Assembly (NCBI RefSeq): GCF_036895565.1
Contig: NZ_CP145904.1
Span: 2,604,001-2,668,000 of the forward strand
From: Flavobacterium sp. KS-LB2
GTDB taxonomy: Bacteria > Bacteroidota > Bacteroidia > Flavobacteriales > Flavobacteriaceae
Reading direction: 5' to 3'
Length of the DNA stretch: 64,000 bases
Shown: one piece after another, positions 25,657 through 34,431 of the stretch
Position numbering within the stretch: position 1 is the first letter of the stretch
How the letters are laid out: each line of letters opens with the position of its first letter
The notes under the pieces: generated by a model
What the model was told of the DNA's origin: nothing
Seen by the model: only the letters and a program-made list of their open reading frames with translations
Database searches by the model: none
Program-made: the position numbers and the translations under genes

Positions 25657-27021
25657 ATGACAACAAATCTTTTCGATGATTTCAATCCTATTTCCTCCAA
25701 ACAATGGAAACAAAAAATCCAATTTGAACTCAATGGAGCTGATTACAATGAAACGGTAGTTTGGAATTCTCCCGAGGACATTCAAGTGAAACCTTTTTAC
25801 CACAAAGATGAATTCTCTAAAGCTTTTTCAATACCTACAAAGGCAACAAAATTCAGAATTTGCCAAAATATATTTGTTTATGATATTGAAAAATCTATCG
25901 AAAGAGCATTAGATTCCTTGAGTCGTGGTGCGGATAGCCTAAGATTTACAATAGAAAACGAATCAATTGATGTTACCAATCTATTGGAGAAATTACCTTT
26001 AGAAAAAGTTACAATTTATTTTAATCTGGGTTTTATTTCAATCGATTTCGTTAAAAAAATAGATGCGTTTGCAAAGAAAAATAACACTGTCATTTTCTGT
26101 AATCTGGACCCAATTGGGCAATTAGCCAAAGACGGGAACTGGTTTGCAACTAAAGAAAAAAATAATTTTGAAACATTAAACTTACTTTCAACGGCAATAA
26201 CATCAGTATCGTTAATAAGTATCAATGCAGCTTTGTATCAAAATGCTGGCGCTAACATGGTGCAGCAAATTGCCTATAGTTTAGGACACGCCAATGAATA
26301 TTTCAATAGAATTGAAGCAATAAATAAACCTATCGTTTTTGAAGTTGCCGTGGGGACAAATTACTTTTTTGAAATTGCCAAACTAAGAGCATTGCGACTA
26401 CTTTTTAATCTAATTGCCAAAGAATACAATCACAACTTAGATTGCCACATCGTTGTCTCACCTACAAAACGAAACAAAACATTGTATGATTATAATGTAA
26501 ATATGTTGCGTACCACAACCGAATGTATGAGCGCAATTATTGGCGGAGCTGATGCTATTGCTAATTTGCCATACGATGCACTGTACCACAAAGACAATGA
26601 ATTTGGTGACCGCATTGCCAGAAATCAATTATTGATTCTTAAAAACGAAAGTTACTTTGACAAAGTAAATAATCCGGCTGACGGAAGTTACTATATCGAA
26701 AATCTTACCAATCAATTAGCTGAAAAATCGTTGGCTTTGTTCAAAGATATGGAAGTAAATGGCGGTTTCTTGAAACAACTTAATGATGGAATCATCAAAA
26801 GGAAAATTCAGGAAAGTGCTGACACAGCTCAAGAATTATTTGATTCTGGGAAAGAAATTTTATTGGGCACCAACAAGCACCCTAATAAACAGGATAAAAT
26901 GAAACATGATTTAGAACTATTTCCTTTTGTAAAAGTCAAACCAAGAAAAACTTTGATTACACCAATAATCGAAAAACGTCTGGCCGAAAAAATAGAACAA
27001 GAGCGATTGAATCTTGAATAA
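25657..27021 (+). CDS. mutA: Methylmalonyl-CoA mutase small subunit
   Basis: 454 aa from MTTNLFDDFNPIS; the frame also allows 25639 (six more residues). It aligns with the TIM-barrel part of methylmalonyl-CoA mutase, e.g. SLGHANEYFNRIEAI, LRTTTECMSAIIGGADAIANLPYD and VNNPADGSYYIENLTNQLAE. The C-terminal cobalamin-type domain found in longer small subunits is absent; the protein ends soon after the barrel. The small subunit is catalytically inactive and pairs with MutB. It lies 68 bp upstream of mutB. Confidence 0.93.
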   Translation: MTTNLFDDFNPISSKQWKQKIQFELNGADYNETVVWNSPEDIQVKPFYHKDEFSKAFSIPTKATKFRICQNIFVYDIEKSIERALDSLSRGADSLRFTIENESIDVTNLLEKLPLEKVTIYFNLGFISIDFVKKIDAFAKKNNTVIFCNLDPIGQLAKDGNWFATKEKNNFETLNLLSTAITSVSLISINAALYQNAGANMVQQIAYSLGHANEYFNRIEAINKPIVFEVAVGTNYFFEIAKLRALRLLFNLIAKEYNHNLDCHIVVSPTKRNKTLYDYNVNMLRTTTECMSAIIGGADAIANLPYDALYHKDNEFGDRIARNQLLILKNESYFDKVNNPADGSYYIENLTNQLAEKSLALFKDMEVNGGFLKQLNDGIIKRKIQESADTAQELFDSGKEILLGTNKHPNKQDKMKHDLELFPFVKVKPRKTLITPIIEKRLAEKIEQERLNLE

Positions 27022-27089
27022 CATTCAGAAATGTCAACCCAATCAAAATTAAAAACGCATCAGCATTCACGTAATTTGGTACTAAACAA

Positions 27090-29228
27090 ATGAAAAGAAA
27101 AGATTTACAAAATATAAAATTAGAAAGTGCTCCGTTTAAAACTGAGAATGAAAATTCTTTGGACGATGTATTTCTAACCTCAGAAGGAATCGAACTAAAA
27201 CCAACTTATTCAAAACAAGATATTGAAAAGCTTACGCATCTTGATTTTGGGGCTGGTTTTGCACCTAATTTACGTGGACCGTACGCAACAATGTACGTTC
27301 GCCGACCATGGACCGTACGCCAATATGCCGGATTTTCTACTGCCGAAGAAAGCAATGCTTTTTACAGAAGAAACTTGGCTGCGGGTCAAAAAGGACTTTC
27401 CATCGCTTTTGATTTACCTACTCATCGCGGCTATGATTCCGATCATGAACGTGTCGTAGGCGATGTGGGAAAAGCGGGAGTTGCGATTGATTCCGTGGAA
27501 GATATGAAAGTATTATTCGACCAAATTCCACTAGATGAAATGTCAGTTTCTATGACGATGAATGGCGCTGTTTTACCTATTATGGCTTTCTATATTGTCG
27601 CCGCCGAAGAACAAGGCGTAAAACCCGAGTTACTTTCCGGAACAATACAAAATGACATTCTGAAAGAATTCATGGTGCGTAACACGTATATTTATCCGCC
27701 AACTCCTTCGATGAAAATCATTGCTGATATTTTTGAATTCACCAGCAAAAAAATGCCCAAATTCAACTCGATTTCTATATCTGGATACCACATGCAAGAA
27801 GCGGGAGCCACAGCTGACATTGAATTAGCCTACACTCTGGCTGATGGGCTAGAATACATTCGAACGGGATTAGCAACCGGAATGAAAATTGATGAATTTG
27901 CTCCGCGCCTTTCTTTTTTCTGGGCGATTGGAATGAACCATTTTATGGAAATTGCCAAAATGCGTGCTGGGAGAATGATATGGGCAAAACTAGTAAAACA
28001 ATTTGAACCCAAAGACGATAAATCATTAGCGTTACGAACCCATTGTCAAACTTCGGGTTGGAGTTTAACGGAGCAAGATCCTTTTAACAATGTGGCACGA
28101 ACGTGTATCGAGGCTGCAGCTGCCGCTTTTGGAGGTACACAATCTTTGCACACCAATGCTTTGGATGAAGCTATCGCATTACCAACGGACTTCTCTGCAA
28201 GAATCGCTAGAAACACTCAGCTTTATTTACAAGAAGAAACTAAAATCACAAAAACGGTTGATCCTTGGGCTGGTAGTTATTATGTAGAAAGTTTGACCAA
28301 TGAAATTGCTGAGAACGCTTGGAAACTTATCGAAGAAGTAGAAGAACTCGGCGGAATGACTAAAGCCATTGAATCTGGAATTCCGAAACTTAGAATCGAG
28401 GAAGCGGCAGCCAGAAAACAAGCACGAATAGACAGTGGTCAGGATATCATTGTAGGGGTAAACCAATATCGATTAGAAAAGGAAGATCCGTTACAAATTT
28501 TGGATGTGGATAACCAAATGGTTCGCAAGCAACAATTGGAACAATTAGACCGAATCAAAGCGACCCGAGATACAGAAAAAGTACAAAATTCACTAAAAAA
28601 ATTAACCCTTTGTGCGCAGACAGGAGAAGGTAATTTACTGGAAATTGCCGTTGAAGCTGCTAGAAACCGAACCACTTTAGGAGAAATTAGTGAGGCATTG
28701 GAAACGGTTTTTGGAAGATACAAAGCACAAATTAAATCATTTAGCGGTGTGTATAGTAAAGAAATAAAAGACGACAAAAGCTTTGAAAAAGCAAAGCAAT
28801 TAGCAGATGAATTTGCTGAAAAAGAAGGACGCCGTCCGCGAATTATGATTGCAAAAATGGGACAAGACGGGCACGATCGTGGGGCAAAAGTAGTGGCTAC
28901 AGGCTACGCTGATGTTGGTTTTGATGTTGACATTGGTCCACTTTTTCAAACACCAGCCGAAGCTGCTAAACAAGCCGTAGAAAACGACGTGCATATTTTA
29001 GGAGTTTCTTCTCTAGCTGCGGGACACAAAACTCTTGTTCCGCAAGTAATTGAAGAACTTAAAAAGTACGGAAGAGAAGATATTATGGTGGTTGTAGGCG
29101 GAGTAATTCCTGCGCAAGATTACCAGTTTTTATTTGATTCTGGTGCTGTTGCCGTGTTTGGACCAGGAACAAAAATTAGCGAAGCTGCTATTAAAATATT
29201 AGAAATTTTAATGGGCAGTTTCGAATAA
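27090..29228 (+). CDS. mutB: Methylmalonyl-CoA mutase large (catalytic) subunit
   Basis: 712 aa, full length. The TIM barrel (about 45-560) has [20 protein letters not shown] and [20 protein letters not shown]. The C-terminal B12 domain has the DxHxxG motif ([10 protein letters not shown], about 589-598), whose His ligates cobalt, followed by [16 protein letters not shown] and VVGGVIP. It interconverts succinyl-CoA and (R)-methylmalonyl-CoA, used by Bacteroidota to make propionate or to assimilate propionyl-CoA. The MeaB chaperone and epimerase genes are not in the window. A strong terminator follows. Confidence 0.97.
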   Translation: MKRKDLQNIKLESAPFKTENENSLDDVFLTSEGIELKPTYSKQDIEKLTHLDFGAGFAPNLRGPYATMYVRRPWTVRQYAGFSTAEESNAFYRRNLAAGQKGLSIAFDLPTHRGYDSDHERVVGDVGKAGVAIDSVEDMKVLFDQIPLDEMSVSMTMNGAVLPIMAFYIVAAEEQGVKPELLSGTIQNDILKEFMVRNTYIYPPTPSMKIIADIFEFTSKKMPKFNSISISGYHMQEAGATADIELAYTLADGLEYIRTGLATGMKIDEFAPRLSFFWAIGMNHFMEIAKMRAGRMIWAKLVKQFEPKDDKSLALRTHCQTSGWSLTEQDPFNNVARTCIEAAAAAFGGTQSLHTNALDEAIALPTDFSARIARNTQLYLQEETKITKTVDPWAGSYYVESLTNEIAENAWKLIEEVEELGGMTKAIESGIPKLRIEEAAARKQARIDSGQDIIVGVNQYRLEKEDPLQILDVDNQMVRKQQLEQLDRIKATRDTEKVQNSLKKLTLCAQTGEGNLLEIAVEAARNRTTLGEISEALETVFGRYKAQIKSFSGVYSKEIKDDKSFEKAKQLADEFAEKEGRRPRIMIAKMGQDGHDRGAKVVATGYADVGFDVDIGPLFQTPAEAAKQAVENDVHILGVSSLAAGHKTLVPQVIEELKKYGREDIMVVVGGVIPAQDYQFLFDSGAVAVFGPGTKISEAAIKILEILMGSFE

Positions 29229-29255
29229 AAAAAAGACTATAATTCTCTAATCTAT

Positions 29256-29289
29256 AAAAAAGCACTAATCAAAAGATTGGTGCTTTTTT
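29256..29289 (+). terminator. Rho-independent terminator of mutB
   Basis: A 15-bp stem AAAAAAGCACTAATC / GATTGGTGCTTTTTT with one T-G pair and an AAAA loop. Confidence 0.9.
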
Positions 29290-29484
29290 GTTTTTAATCA
29301 AAAAATAAGCACTAATAATTCCTATTAAAAAAGAAATGATTTAACTGATTTTATTAACATAATTTATGGTATAAGTTAACGCTAAAACCTGAATTAAAAA
29401 GCTAAATTTACATAAGAATATTTGTTTTTGTTAAAAAATTAAAATTTTAAAATACTGATATATAGATAATTATATAAATAAAAG

Positions 29485-29528
29485 AAGGGGAAGTAAAAAG
29501 ATAAGCCTTAGAATTTATTAGTCTATTG
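29485..29528 (+). promoter_or_regulatory. Conserved upstream block shared by two paralogous secreted-protein genes (copy 2)
   Basis: AAGGGGAAG, ATAAGCCTTA and ATTAGTCTATTG, starting 84 bp before the start codon, matching 18952-19004. The rest of the 340-bp gap (29229-29568) is plain AT-rich sequence apart from the mutB terminator. Confidence 0.55.
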
Positions 29529-29568
29529 CAATTGCAAAAATCATTAATTAATTTAAAACTTAAATATT

Positions 29569-30087
29569 ATGAAAGCACTTATTATAATACTTTTTTTAAG
29601 CGTTACTATGGCGTCATATTCACAAGAGACTTCGAAAGGGAAAATTAAAATCGAAGAATTACCTGGTGTGGTTATTAAAAGAGTTGGAACCGATTTTTCT
29701 GTTTATATTCCTGACAATAATCCTGATCAAAGAGTAAGAACTGTAGAAGAAAAATTTATTGCCTTCGATCTAGGTAAAGATGCTGAAGGATTTGAAGAAT
29801 ACCTCGTAGTAATGGAAGTAAAAAACGGTTCTTTGACCGCTACTTATAATGAAAATGGAAAATTAATACGCGTTGTGGAAGAATTCAAAAACGTAAAACT
29901 TCCAGGTGAAGTTATTTATTCAATTTATCGAACCTATCCTGGTTGGTCTATTGTAAATGATAGTTTTCTCTATTCACAAGCAGATGGAGATGTTATCAAA
30001 AAACAATATAACATTAAAATCAAAAAGGATAAGGAAACCATGAAATTAGTGGTACGTCCAAATGGAGAAATCCTTAAAGCGAAATAA
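29569..30087 (+). CDS. Small secreted protein of unknown function (paralogue of the gene at 19038)
   Basis: 172 aa with signal peptide MKALIIILFLSVTMASYSQ. The mature part repeats the pattern of its paralogue: EELPGVVIKRVGTDFSVYIP, EEKFIAFDLGKDAEGFEEYL, LTATYNENGKL, IYRTYPGWSIVND, KKQYNIKIKKD. It is probably a PepSY-like beta-rich periplasmic domain. The two copies are 10.5 kb apart, in the same orientation, and share their leader sequence, which suggests common regulation after a duplication. No function is known to me. Confidence 0.75.
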   Translation: MKALIIILFLSVTMASYSQETSKGKIKIEELPGVVIKRVGTDFSVYIPDNNPDQRVRTVEEKFIAFDLGKDAEGFEEYLVVMEVKNGSLTATYNENGKLIRVVEEFKNVKLPGEVIYSIYRTYPGWSIVNDSFLYSQADGDVIKKQYNIKIKKDKETMKLVVRPNGEILKAK

Positions 30088-30105
30088 AATTCGATTTAGA
30101 ATACT

Positions 30106-30142
30106 AAAAAGGCTGCCAAAATTAATTAGACAGCCTTTTTTA
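30106..30142. terminator. Bidirectional terminator between convergent genes
   Basis: AAAAAGGCTG / CAGCCTTTTT, a 10-bp stem with a 15-nt loop, flanked by A and T runs. Confidence 0.8.
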
Positions 30143-30160
30143 TATTGCTTAAACTACTAT

Positions 30161-30808
30161 TTAGATTTGTATGTTTTTTACGCTAGCATTACCATCAGCT
30201 ACAATAAACGAAGTATCGTAACCCCCAAATAGTTTCATATATGTTCTTATGGAAGTTCCATAAGCATCTCTAAAATAACGCTTACCCTTATTTTTGAAGT
30301 ACTTTTTTACTGATCCAGCACCACCAAGATGAGCCGCAGCTAAAATTCCAGATTCAGTGACTTGTATTCCGTTGAGTATTGTTCCTTCGTATTTTTCAAT
30401 TTCTTTTTTTAACTCCCATTTATTTTTAGCCAATAGTGCTATAAATGCTCTTTCTTGTAATTCTGGACTATTCAAAAAAGTAGTACTATTACGAACTCCA
30501 ACTGACTTTAATGTTTCAATACCAAATTGGTATTTGCCTAAATATCCTAAAGAATTAATTTTTCTGTATTTGCTTTCAGATTCTCTATAACCAATTGCTT
30601 CTCTAAATCCTACGAAAAAATTTCCAGTAAAAGGGATGTTCGAATTGATGTAATCTTCTTGTTGTTCAGAAGGAAATAAGTAGTGTGTTCCTTCTTCTTC
30701 ATTGATGAGAAACCAAGGGCTGGTTTCTAAGTTAAACGGTTTAAAACCGGAGCTTAAAAAAACTGTAATCACAGTCAAACTAGTGTAAAAATACCACTTC
30801 TTTATCAT
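30161..30808 (-). CDS. Putative exported lysozyme-fold (transglycosylase-like) protein
   Basis: 215 aa with an uncleaved or cleaved N-terminal hydrophobic segment (about 6-21). The central block AIGYRESESKYRKINSLGYL, then GKYQFGIETLKSVGV, matches the pattern of lysozyme-like muramidases: a Glu in RES followed by N-x-x-G-Y-x-G-x-Y-Q-F. Glu in that RES motif would be the catalytic acid. The later ESGILAAAHLGGAGSVKKYF also fits this fold. Last of a minus-strand set with mltG and dapF upstream, consistent with a peptidoglycan role. Activity is inferred. Confidence 0.6.
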   Translation of the reverse strand: MIKKWYFYTSLTVITVFLSSGFKPFNLETSPWFLINEEEGTHYLFPSEQQEDYINSNIPFTGNFFVGFREAIGYRESESKYRKINSLGYLGKYQFGIETLKSVGVRNSTTFLNSPELQERAFIALLAKNKWELKKEIEKYEGTILNGIQVTESGILAAAHLGGAGSVKKYFKNKGKRYFRDAYGTSIRTYMKLFGGYDTSFIVADGNASVKNIQI

Positions 30809-30905
30809 AAATTGTTTTTCTTCAAAACGCTGTCCCGTTAAGAAATTTCTATGCGCAAAGGTACAACAAAAATAATTATACTGATAATCAAGTAGTTAAA
30901 CTTTT

Positions 30906-31826
30906 CTAAAAATAGATGAAGTGGTATTTTATATCGTTTAAGTGCACAAATTCGATAGTTGGAGCAGGAATCTTAACCGTATTAAGAACGGAGAAAACGG
31001 TCTTCAAAAAATGAGATTTAGTCTTAATTCTTGTCAAATCGACATCTAAACTCAGATAAAACTGCCTAAACCTTTTTGGATTAGAAATTGAAATTGGGGT
31101 TACATTTTCAATATTTCCAGTTATCATTCCATCAGCTCCATAACCCAATGCCACATTAAGCCATTTTGGTATTTTAGAATCTTTAGCAAAAGAATGTAAA
31201 TTGACTGAAAGCCAATACGTTTGTCCGTTATAATCTTTTAAAATTTGCTCCGAGAAAGAACTACCTAATACCTCTGGTCTGTAACTAGCATATTTAGTGG
31301 TATGAAAAGAAAATTTGGGTGTAATACGTTGTTCCTTCCACATTAATCCTTGTGAAACATATAAAGCAGTTCCAGAAGCATTAGCAACAATATCTCCTAA
31401 TGAAGCGCCCCACTCAGAGGAATAACCATCTAAAACCTCAACGGCAGTTAAAAAAGCAAATCCTAAACCTGCTCCGTAAAGTAATTGATTTTTTTTAGTA
31501 GCGCCACTCCACTGTAGCATTTCGGAACCTAATCGTCCCAAATGATACGATGAAAACACATGACCTGCTTTATCCATTTGAAGCCACTCCTCATTGTCAT
31601 TTATAAAATGAAAATTGGATTTGGGATAATCTGCATACCAAACTTGGTTTAAACCTATTAAAGTTCCCGTGGCCAAAACTGCTTCGGAAATGACAACTGC
31701 GTTTTGTCTTTTTAGCTGTAAAGAATCTGCTGGTTTAAAGAAACTAGCTGCAGTGTTTTGTGAAAAACCAATTGGCGCAACCATCCAAAACAACAGCAAA
31801 AAAACAAACTTTTTATCCCATCCCAA
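30906..31826 (-). CDS. DUF2279 family protein
   Basis: 306 aa. A signal peptide (FVFLLLFWMVAPIGFSQ) is followed by hydrophobic segments and the conserved stretch QMDKAGHVFSSYHLGRLGSE, ending in FGLxVEVLDGYSSEWGASLGD-type residues typical of DUF2279. The C-terminal half is rich in alternating strands, suggesting an outer-membrane or periplasmic protein. Function unknown. It starts 2 bp after the mltG stop, so the two are almost certainly co-transcribed. Confidence 0.8.
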   Translation of the reverse strand: MGWDKKFVFLLLFWMVAPIGFSQNTAASFFKPADSLQLKRQNAVVISEAVLATGTLIGLNQVWYADYPKSNFHFINDNEEWLQMDKAGHVFSSYHLGRLGSEMLQWSGATKKNQLLYGAGLGFAFLTAVEVLDGYSSEWGASLGDIVANASGTALYVSQGLMWKEQRITPKFSFHTTKYASYRPEVLGSSFSEQILKDYNGQTYWLSVNLHSFAKDSKIPKWLNVALGYGADGMITGNIENVTPISISNPKRFRQFYLSLDVDLTRIKTKSHFLKTVFSVLNTVKIPAPTIEFVHLNDIKYHFIYF

Positions 31827-31828
31827 AA

Positions 31829-32869
31829 CTATCTTTTTACCCCTTGACTGTTAATCCAATCTGAATATTTTTTGGCATTTTTATTATGTTCCTCCAAAGT
31901 AGCCGCAAACTCGTGGTACCCAAAGCGCTCTACACTGGCGCAGAAGTAAATGAAATTATTTTTTTCAGGATCTAATACTGCTTCTAAAGCTGTAATATCC
32001 GGCATCGCTATAGGTCCCGGAGGAAGTCCCAAATTCATATAGGTGTTATAAGGATGCACCATTGTCAAATCGTTGTAAAAAACTCTTTTGATGACTTGGT
32101 CAAAATCATTCGATTTCTTTTTCATCGCAAAAATAACGGTAGGATCTGCTTGTAAGGGCATTCCAGCTCTTAACCGATTCAAATAAACACCTGCAATTCT
32201 AGGTCGCTCGTCTTTTTTTACTGATTCTTTATGAACGATAGAAGCCAGAATCGTTGCTTCAATTGGGGTTAATCCTTGTTTTTGCGCTTTGGCAACTCTT
32301 TCTTTATTCCAAAAATTACGGTATTCTTTTATCATTTTATCGCGGAACTTTTCAGCCGTAGTATTCCAATAAATCTCATAGGTATTAGGAATAAACAGCA
32401 CTAAAACGTTCTCTTCATTAAACCCGTTTTCTTTCAAGAAAATAGAATCTTTGAACGAATTCAATAATGATACACTGTCGGCTTCTATTTGAGAACCTAC
32501 ACGTCCAGCTAAATTTTCTAAACGTTCTTGATTATTGAAAGACAGTTTTACGGGTGAGTTAAGTCTCAAACTTTTCACTAATTCATAACTGTTCATTCCT
32601 TTTGTTAATAAAAAACGACCCGGGATCACATTATCAGTATACCCTCTTTTGCTGGCTACCATTTCAAAACGATCCATATTCTCGACATAAGGCGCAATTA
32701 TCTTCTTTACATCTTCATATTTTGAATCAGTGGGAACATAGACATAAACCTCTTTATCCGAAAATTTTGTGTTGGCAGAAAAAATTTGTTTCAAGAGTAT
32801 CAATCCATAAATCATTAATACTGCTATTACAACAACTGAGGCAATGCTAATTATCTTCTTAATATTCAT
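31829..32869 (-). CDS. mltG: Endolytic murein transglycosylase MltG
   Basis: 346 aa from MNIKKIISIAS; the frame extends to 32947 but the upstream 26 residues are not family-like. One N-terminal membrane helix (about 5-28) is followed by a LysM-like region and the YceG domain. The active-site region LASIVHKESVKKDERPRIAG holds the catalytic Glu, and YLNRLRAGMPLQADPTVIFA and HPYNTYMNLGLPPGPI are the other family blocks. It cuts nascent glycan strands at the inner membrane and sets chain length. In an operon-like run after dapF and a GNAT gene. Confidence 0.94.
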   Translation of the reverse strand: MNIKKIISIASVVVIAVLMIYGLILLKQIFSANTKFSDKEVYVYVPTDSKYEDVKKIIAPYVENMDRFEMVASKRGYTDNVIPGRFLLTKGMNSYELVKSLRLNSPVKLSFNNQERLENLAGRVGSQIEADSVSLLNSFKDSIFLKENGFNEENVLVLFIPNTYEIYWNTTAEKFRDKMIKEYRNFWNKERVAKAQKQGLTPIEATILASIVHKESVKKDERPRIAGVYLNRLRAGMPLQADPTVIFAMKKKSNDFDQVIKRVFYNDLTMVHPYNTYMNLGLPPGPIAMPDITALEAVLDPEKNNFIYFCASVERFGYHEFAATLEEHNKNAKKYSDWINSQGVKR

Positions 32870-32958
32870 AAGTGGTATTTTTTTTACGTGGAGCCATAAC
32901 ATGGACATGATTCCTATTACTTTGATTTTGAAACGGTAGCGAGTCAAAACTAAAAAAT

Positions 32959-33492
32959 TTAAAATTTAGTATTGATTAATTGAAAAATAGCTTCGTCCTT
33001 GTAGACACCATTTACCAGCGTCCAATCTTTCTTTACGCCTATTCTTTCGAAACCAAATTTAGTAAAAAGTGCCGTACTTGCTACATTTTCGGTGCCAATA
33101 TTTGCATATAATTGGTGTAAATTAAGATTATAAAATGCATATTCGATTAATAACCCCAAAGCTTCGGAGCCAATATTCTGTTTTCGATTTTCGTTATTTT
33201 GGATTACTATACCCACTCCTGCCCTGTTGTTCTTTGGATCAAAATCAAATAAATCGATTAAACCTAAGGCCGGAAAATCCTGATCCTGACAAATAGCTAA
33301 TCGCAATTGCTTGGCTTCATAAATATCCTGATGGGCATTTTCTAAATATTGTTTGACTAAAAATCGGCTGTAAGGTGTATGCGTATTACTGACTTCCCAA
33401 ATGCTCTGGTCGTTTTCTATGGCATACACAAACTCCAAATCATTGGGTTCTAATGCTCGAATATAGATATTGTCACCTTTTAATGTTTTCAT
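32959..33492 (-). CDS. GNAT family N-acetyltransferase (RimJ/RimL type)
   Basis: 177 aa. The opening IYIRALEPNDLEFVYAIEND is typical of RimJ/RimL/SpeG-like GNATs. The acetyl-CoA site lies around VGIVIQNNENRKQNIGSEALGLLIEYAF. Substrate unknown: a protein N-terminus or a polyamine are possibilities in this subgroup. Between dapF (18-bp gap) and mltG (89-bp gap) on the same strand. Confidence 0.88.
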   Translation of the reverse strand: MKTLKGDNIYIRALEPNDLEFVYAIENDQSIWEVSNTHTPYSRFLVKQYLENAHQDIYEAKQLRLAICQDQDFPALGLIDLFDFDPKNNRAGVGIVIQNNENRKQNIGSEALGLLIEYAFYNLNLHQLYANIGTENVASTALFTKFGFERIGVKKDWTLVNGVYKDEAIFQLINTKF

Positions 33493-33510
33493 TTTTGATT
33501 TAGAATTTGT

Positions 33511-34293
33511 TTAAATCTCAATACTCCCTTTGAATACAAATTCCGCTGGTCCTTTCAAGAAAACATGGGTAAACTGTCCTTCTTTTTTATCGAAAGAAAC
33601 GACTAATTTTCCGCCTTCAACATTCAAATCAATTTCCGAAGCGTCCGTTTTTCCCAAAACATTCATCGCAATTGCAACTGCAGTCGCTCCTGTTCCACAA
33701 GAAAGTGTTTCATCCTCTACGCCTCTTTCGTACGTTCGTAGCGAAAAAGTGGTTTCATTAATTTGTTTGACAAAGTTGATGTTACTTCCTGCTTTACCAT
33801 ACAAATCACCGTATCGAATAGCAGCTCCGTTTTCTTTTATATTGTAATTTTCTAAATCATCAACCAATTGTACATGGTGTGGCGAGCCCGTATTTAGAAA
33901 CACATGATCTGGACTGACTTTTACCTCAGCCACATCAATCATTTGGAGTGAAACTAATCCGTCTGGTTCCACCGTGGCATGGTGCAAACCATCTGTAGCT
34001 ATGAAAGTAGTTTTATTCTCGATTACGTTCAGCTTTTTGGCGAAAGCCACTAAACAACGTCCACCATTACCGCACATAGAACTTTGGTTTCCATCAGAAT
34101 TGTAATAAACCATTTTGAAATCAGTTTCAGGGTCATTTTCCAATAAAATAAGACCATCACCTCCTATCCCAAAACGCCTGTCGCACAAATGCGCAATGAG
34201 TTGTGTATTCTCCTTTGGAAAAAACTCCGAACGATTATCAATCATCACAAAATCATTTCCTGTTCCTTGGTATTTATAAAATTCTAGTTGCAT
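33511..34293 (-). CDS. dapF: Diaminopimelate epimerase
   Basis: 260 aa. The two catalytic Cys are in SSMCGNGGRC and LSCGTGATA, and the substrate-binding YQGTGNDFVMIDNR is at the N-terminus. It interconverts LL- and meso-diaminopimelate for lysine and peptidoglycan. First gene of the dapF, GNAT, mltG, DUF2279 unit. A -7 element (TACTTTTG) lies at 34315-34322. Confidence 0.95.
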   Translation of the reverse strand: MQLEFYKYQGTGNDFVMIDNRSEFFPKENTQLIAHLCDRRFGIGGDGLILLENDPETDFKMVYYNSDGNQSSMCGNGGRCLVAFAKKLNVIENKTTFIATDGLHHATVEPDGLVSLQMIDVAEVKVSPDHVFLNTGSPHHVQLVDDLENYNIKENGAAIRYGDLYGKAGSNINFVKQINETTFSLRTYERGVEDETLSCGTGATAVAIAMNVLGKTDASEIDLNVEGGKLVVSFDKKEGQFTHVFLKGPAEFVFKGSIEI

Positions 34294-34314
34294 TTTAATT
34301 TCTATTGAGTGTTA

Positions 34315-34322
34315 CAAAAGTA
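34315..34322 (-). promoter_or_regulatory. Putative -7 element (TACTTTTG) of the dapF unit
   Basis: Minus-strand TACTTTTG 22 nt before the dapF start; no clear -33 TTTG. Confidence 0.45.
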
Positions 34323-34431
34323 CGAACTATTAATGAAATGTTAATCATTGTTAAAGAGCGTTAAACTGTATTTTACGAAGCTATTTTATTTTTATTTTTA
34401 CGAGTAAATATCTTAATAAACGAATTTAATT

